Assembly (NCBI GenBank): GCA_009695405.1
Contig: SIAZ01000040.1
Coordinates: 1-17,604, forward strand
Direction of reading: 5' to 3'
From: Pedosphaera sp.
GTDB taxonomy: Bacteria; Verrucomicrobiota; Verrucomicrobiia; Limisphaerales; UBA9464
Length of the DNA: 17,604 nt
Shown piece after piece: positions 14,635 to 17,604 of the stretch. The notes beneath the pieces are model-generated. The model saw only the letters and a list, made by a program, of their open reading frames with translations, did no database searches and was not told the DNA's origin. Numbering within the stretch: the stretch's first letter is position 1; each line of letters starts with the position of its first letter. The position numbers and the translations under genes are program-made.

Positions 14635-16056
14635 ATGAGCATAATTAAGTTTGGGACGGACGGTTGGCGGGCTGTCATCGCCGAAGACTTCACCTTTGCC
14701 AATCTCGATAGGGTTTCACAGGCGACCGCCGATTACTGGAAGTCTCATCCGATTGAGGGAACCCATTCCCGCAAAGTCGTGGTGGGCTACGACCGTCGGT
14801 TCCTCTCAGACCAATTCGGCGCGCGTGTGGCCGAGATTTTCGTCGGGAATGGCTTTACAGTTACCCTCACCGCCCAACCCACTCCTACCCCGAGTGTGTC
14901 CTTCGAAGTTAAACGCCAAAAGGCGATTGGTGGCGTGATGATTACCGCCAGCCATAACCCAGCTGCCTTTAATGGATTTAAGCTAAAAGCTTGGTATGGG
15001 GGGGCCTCTGAGGCGTCTCTCTGTCAAGCGGTCGAACAACTCTTAGACATTAACCCGATTCTCTCTATCCCTTTCGCCGAGGCGATAAAGACGCGGCAGA
15101 TCGCGATAAAAGACATCCGCAAGGCGCACTACACAGCGATTAAGAAACTGGTCAACTTTGAACTGATCGCTACCTCCGAACTGAAGTTTGCTCATGAAGC
15201 TCTCTATGGCGTTGGTGCCGGTTGTTTCGATGAATTACTGGCGGGTACGACCTGCCAAGTGAGCACCATAAATGCTGAACACAATCCCGGTTTCGGGGGA
15301 ATTAGTCCCGAGCCCATCGCCAAGAATTATATTCATTCAATCCCATTCCTGCAGAAACAGCCGCACGATATCTGCCTAGTTACCGACGGCGATGCCGACC
15401 GAGTAGGCGGGCTTATGGGCGACGGAACCCCCCTCAGCACCCATCAGATTAGCTGCCTTCTGCTCCGTCATTATGTAAAAAATCGCGGGATGCGAGGAAA
15501 GGTTGTCAAAGCCCTAACCACCACGACAATGGTTGACAGAATGTGTGCCTCCATGGGATTGGAATTGGTCGAGACTGGCGTAGGATTCAAGTATATCGCC
15601 GCCGAGATTCTCAAGGGCGGAGTCCTTCTCGGCTTCGAAGAAAGTGGCGGCATCGGGTTCCCTAAGCATATCCCTGAACGCGATGGCATCGCCGCCGGTC
15701 TGGTCCTCTTGGAGATGCTAGCCATGGAGAAAAAGCCGCTAAAGAAAATCCTAGCTGAATTAGAAAAAGAGTATGGTTCTTACCGTTACGCTCGTATTGA
15801 CGCCCATTTTCCTCTCGAAAAACGGACCGCACTGATGGACTTCTGCAAAAATAATCCACCGGCTCGGCTCCTTAAATCTTCAGTTACAGAAGTAAAATCC
15901 TTTGATGGAGTAAAGTTTATCGCTGCCGATGGTTCTTGGTTGATGTTACGGGGGTCTGGGACAGAACCCATCTTACGAATTTACGCCGAGGCCGGCTCCG
16001 ATGCGGACGCTGCAGCCTTATTAAAGGTAGGGGTCCGCATGACCACTCGAGTCTAA
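14635..16056 (+). CDS. Phosphoglucomutase/phosphomannomutase family protein
   Basis: A 473-residue alpha-D-phosphohexomutase, catalysing 1-to-6 phosphate transfer on a hexose phosphate in the cytoplasm. All four family signatures are present: FGTDGWR near the N-terminus, the phosphoserine loop TASHNP (104-109, Ser106), the metal loop DGDADR (251-256), the sugar-binding E335-E336-S-G-G, and the phosphate-binding RGSGTEP (439-445). The length is usual for bacterial members. The EESGG loop fits glucose or mannose phosphates rather than GlmM-type glucosamine specificity, but the substrate cannot be fixed from sequence alone. It appears to be a separate transcription unit, with a GAGG before the ATG. 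Confidence 0.93.
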   Translation: MSIIKFGTDGWRAVIAEDFTFANLDRVSQATADYWKSHPIEGTHSRKVVVGYDRRFLSDQFGARVAEIFVGNGFTVTLTAQPTPTPSVSFEVKRQKAIGGVMITASHNPAAFNGFKLKAWYGGASEASLCQAVEQLLDINPILSIPFAEAIKTRQIAIKDIRKAHYTAIKKLVNFELIATSELKFAHEALYGVGAGCFDELLAGTTCQVSTINAEHNPGFGGISPEPIAKNYIHSIPFLQKQPHDICLVTDGDADRVGGLMGDGTPLSTHQISCLLLRHYVKNRGMRGKVVKALTTTTMVDRMCASMGLELVETGVGFKYIAAEILKGGVLLGFEESGGIGFPKHIPERDGIAAGLVLLEMLAMEKKPLKKILAELEKEYGSYRYARIDAHFPLEKRTALMDFCKNNPPARLLKSSVTEVKSFDGVKFIAADGSWLMLRGSGTEPILRIYAEAGSDADAAALLKVGVRMTTRV

Positions 16057-16058
16057 CC

Positions 16059-16084
16059 GAGAACCGACTTTCCTAATCGGTCTC
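16059..16084. terminator. Stem-loop just after the mutase stop codon
   Basis: GAG (16059-16061) and ACCGA (16063-16067) pair with TCGGT (16077-16081) and CTC (16082-16084) around a 9-base loop, with one bulged A. It starts two bases after the stop codon. No T-run follows on either strand, so it is at most a weak or factor-assisted terminator between two convergent genes. Confidence 0.35.
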
Positions 16085-16101
16085 AATAGAACCGAGCGAA
16101 C

Positions 16102-16113
16102 CGCCTCGAGGCG
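16102..16113. repeat. 12-bp perfect palindrome between convergent genes
   Basis: CGCCTCGAGGCG is fully self-complementary and sits between the 3' ends of the mutase gene and deoC. As a hairpin it would have only a 4-bp stem. Its role is unclear; it may be a bidirectional termination element or chance. Confidence 0.3.
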
Positions 16114-16149
16114 AAAACGGTGCTCCGTAGCCCTCAATCTTGGATAAGA

Positions 16150-16830
16150 TTAGTAACTTGCAGACTCAGCGGTATGCCCTCGAACAATAGCGACCCCAGC
16201 GCTGGTTCCTAACCGGTTGGCCCCAGCAGCGATCATCGCCAATGCCGTCGACGTATCACGAATACCACCACTCGCCTTGACGCCCATTTTAGGGCCCACG
16301 GTTTCACGCATCCATCGCACCTGTTCTAGGGTCGCACCGGCAGTGCTGAATCCGGTCGATGTCTTTACAAACCGAGCACCGGCTTCAATGGAAAGTAAGC
16401 AGGCACGGAGAATTTCTTCATGAGTTAACAAGCAGGTTTCGAAAATGACCTTAACCGGTGCGCCCTGAGCCGCCTCAACGACATCCCTCAATTCGCGAAA
16501 TACAGCACCATCATCACCGTCTTTTAATCGCCCAATATTTAAGACGAAATCAATTTCTTGCGCACCCAAATCGATCACTGTTTCGGTCTCAAACCGTTTC
16601 GCATCGGATTCCATTGCTCCCAACGGAAACCCAACCACTGCGGCTACTTTGACAGCGGAATCCTCGAGCAAAGAAGCGGCTAACGCCACACGCGTCCCAT
16701 TCACGCAAACACTCCAAAAAGCATGTTCTCTAGCCTCGGCACAAAGACGTTCTATATCCACTGCGCGCGCTTCGGCCTTCAGCAAGGTGTGGTCAATATG
16801 TTGGGCCAGATCTCGCGGACTTAGTTTCAT
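16150..16830 (-). CDS. deoC: Deoxyribose-phosphate aldolase
   Basis: A 226-residue class I aldolase that cleaves 2-deoxyribose-5-phosphate to glyceraldehyde-3-phosphate and acetaldehyde in deoxynucleoside breakdown. The N-terminal IDHTLLK (12-18) is typical. The catalytic residues are visible: D94 in EIDFVLNIG, the Schiff-base K156 in FVKTSTGF, and K185 in VKASGGIR. The length matches the family when the ATG at 16830 is used; a longer frame from 16899 would add 23 basic, non-conserved residues. No other deo gene is adjacent. It converges on the mutase gene with a 93-bp gap containing a stem-loop and a palindrome. Confidence 0.95.
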   Translation of the reverse strand: MKLSPRDLAQHIDHTLLKAEARAVDIERLCAEAREHAFWSVCVNGTRVALAASLLEDSAVKVAAVVGFPLGAMESDAKRFETETVIDLGAQEIDFVLNIGRLKDGDDGAVFRELRDVVEAAQGAPVKVIFETCLLTHEEILRACLLSIEAGARFVKTSTGFSTAGATLEQVRWMRETVGPKMGVKASGGIRDTSTALAMIAAGANRLGTSAGVAIVRGHTAESASY

Positions 16831-16960
16831 TGGTGGGGAATGCTTCCGTTTCCTACGATCCGGTTCAAGCACTGACAGACATTGTCTCGCCTGGCCCATA
16901 ATAAGCCAATGAATACACAGCTGAACTTAACACAAAATCTGCTAAATTAACCATCGACTA

Positions 16961-17446
16961 TCAAAACTTACCCAATAAGCGCTGTTCAGCCGGGGTGAGT
17001 CGATCTGAGGGGATCCGGACAGCCAGTTTCCGAACGGCTTCATCCAATTGATTCTCGCGCATGACTGCGACATAAACCGCCTGATACCGTGGCTCCATAG
17101 TCTCCAAATTAAGAGTCGACGAATGAAAGAGTGCGAGAGCTTCGACCGGCCGCTTCTCCCTCAAAGCGACCAAAGCCAAGGTAGCAAGAGACAGAAAATC
17201 GCTGGGAAAATTTTTATGATAACTCAAAAGAAACTCTCGAGCACGTCGGGGTGGCAGATTTAATAACGAGGCATAGTAGGCTTCGAGGACAGCCAATTGA
17301 TCATTCTGCGGATCAAGTTCTGACAATCGCTTTATCGCAAAATGAGCCGCCGAATCATCCTTTAATTTTTCCGCCAATCGCTGAACTTCGCGAGCAGATT
17401 TTACGGCATCGGGGTCCAAATTAAGCTGCCGGAGATGGGCGGTCAA
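16961..17446 (-). CDS. TPR-like protein, C-terminal part; 5' end uncertain
   Basis: 161 codons of helical, Leu/Ala-rich sequence resembling tetratricopeptide-type repeats (for example residues 35-60 and 79-105), ending in a natural C-terminus (TPAEQRLLGKF). The only start in the frame is a TTG at 17446, without a Shine-Dalgarno sequence. The frame stays open upstream to 17524 and reads plausibly as protein (NWEPWGSAYAYDQTAL) but has no start before a TGA at 17525-17527. A second minus-strand frame is open at 17424-17576. The gene may therefore be a longer TPR protein broken by a frameshift near 17480-17500, or may start at the TTG. No function can be assigned. Confidence 0.55.
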   Translation of the reverse strand: MTAHLRQLNLDPDAVKSAREVQRLAEKLKDDSAAHFAIKRLSELDPQNDQLAVLEAYYASLLNLPPRRAREFLLSYHKNFPSDFLSLATLALVALREKRPVEALALFHSSTLNLETMEPRYQAVYVAVMRENQLDEAVRKLAVRIPSDRLTPAEQRLLGKF

Positions 17447-17604
17447 AGCCGTTTGATCGTAAGCGTACGCCGAACCCCATGGTTCCCAATTCGCCTTCCT
17501 TGGGTTTAGCCTGAGCGGATGAACTCAATTGAACCGTCTCGGAAGCGGCGTGGTCTTGCTGAAATCCAACTACTAATCACTGAATTCAAAAGCTCGGGAC
17601 TCTC

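Noticed and set aside
1..17604. CRISPR array, tRNA or rRNA genes
   Set aside because: No regularly spaced repeats beyond the two IS units and no tRNA- or rRNA-like segments were seen by eye; a tRNAscan/Infernal search was not possible.

Overview
The window looks like a chromosomal segment of a Verrucomicrobia/Planctomycetes-type (PVC) bacterium, most likely a verrucomicrobium. The evidence is a small secreted cytochrome of the planctomycete/verrucomicrobial PSCyt1 type, a prepilin-like secreted protein with the GFTLIELLVV leader and the H-x9-DG C-terminal motif expanded in these phyla, a PVC-style transposase N-terminus, and a cluster of envelope genes mostly without Shine-Dalgarno sequences. 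No species can be named from the sequence.

Layout. Positions 1-142 are one end of an insertion sequence: the first codons of a transposase on the minus strand, preceded by two direct repeats 57 bp apart. Next come two minus-strand genes, a short c-type cytochrome (166-558) and a prepilin-like protein (663-1595). A 373-bp divergent region (1596-1968) with a long inverted repeat separates them from a plus-strand run of nine genes (1969-14383). These encode a LolD-type ABC ATPase, an ABC-2/NosY-like permease, a polytopic membrane protein fused to an SPFH/band 7 domain, HflC, HflK, a P1B metal-transporting P-type ATPase, a second ABC ATPase of the NosF/CcmA type, a second ABC-2 permease with a large extracytoplasmic domain, and a membrane-anchored helical-repeat protein. 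After a 251-bp gap lies a phosphohexomutase (14635-16056). Convergent to it on the minus strand are deoC (16150-16830) and the C-terminal part of a TPR-like protein (16961 onward) whose 5' end looks disrupted.

How the genes may work together. The nine-gene run is compact: gaps are about 100 bp or less, often under 50 bp, and the last pair overlaps by one base. Almost every product is in, or acts on, the inner membrane. Three SPFH proteins should form an oligomeric scaffold or protease-modulating microdomain. The P1B ATPase exports a transition metal. The two ABC-2 permeases share a coupling-loop motif and could be two half-transporters served by the NosF-like ATPase, with the anchored repeat protein as partner. 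A working hypothesis (inference only) is an SPFH-organised envelope machine combining ABC-2 transport and metal export, perhaps for maturation or quality control of envelope proteins. The downstream phosphohexomutase and deoC are ordinary sugar-phosphate metabolism genes and probably separate.
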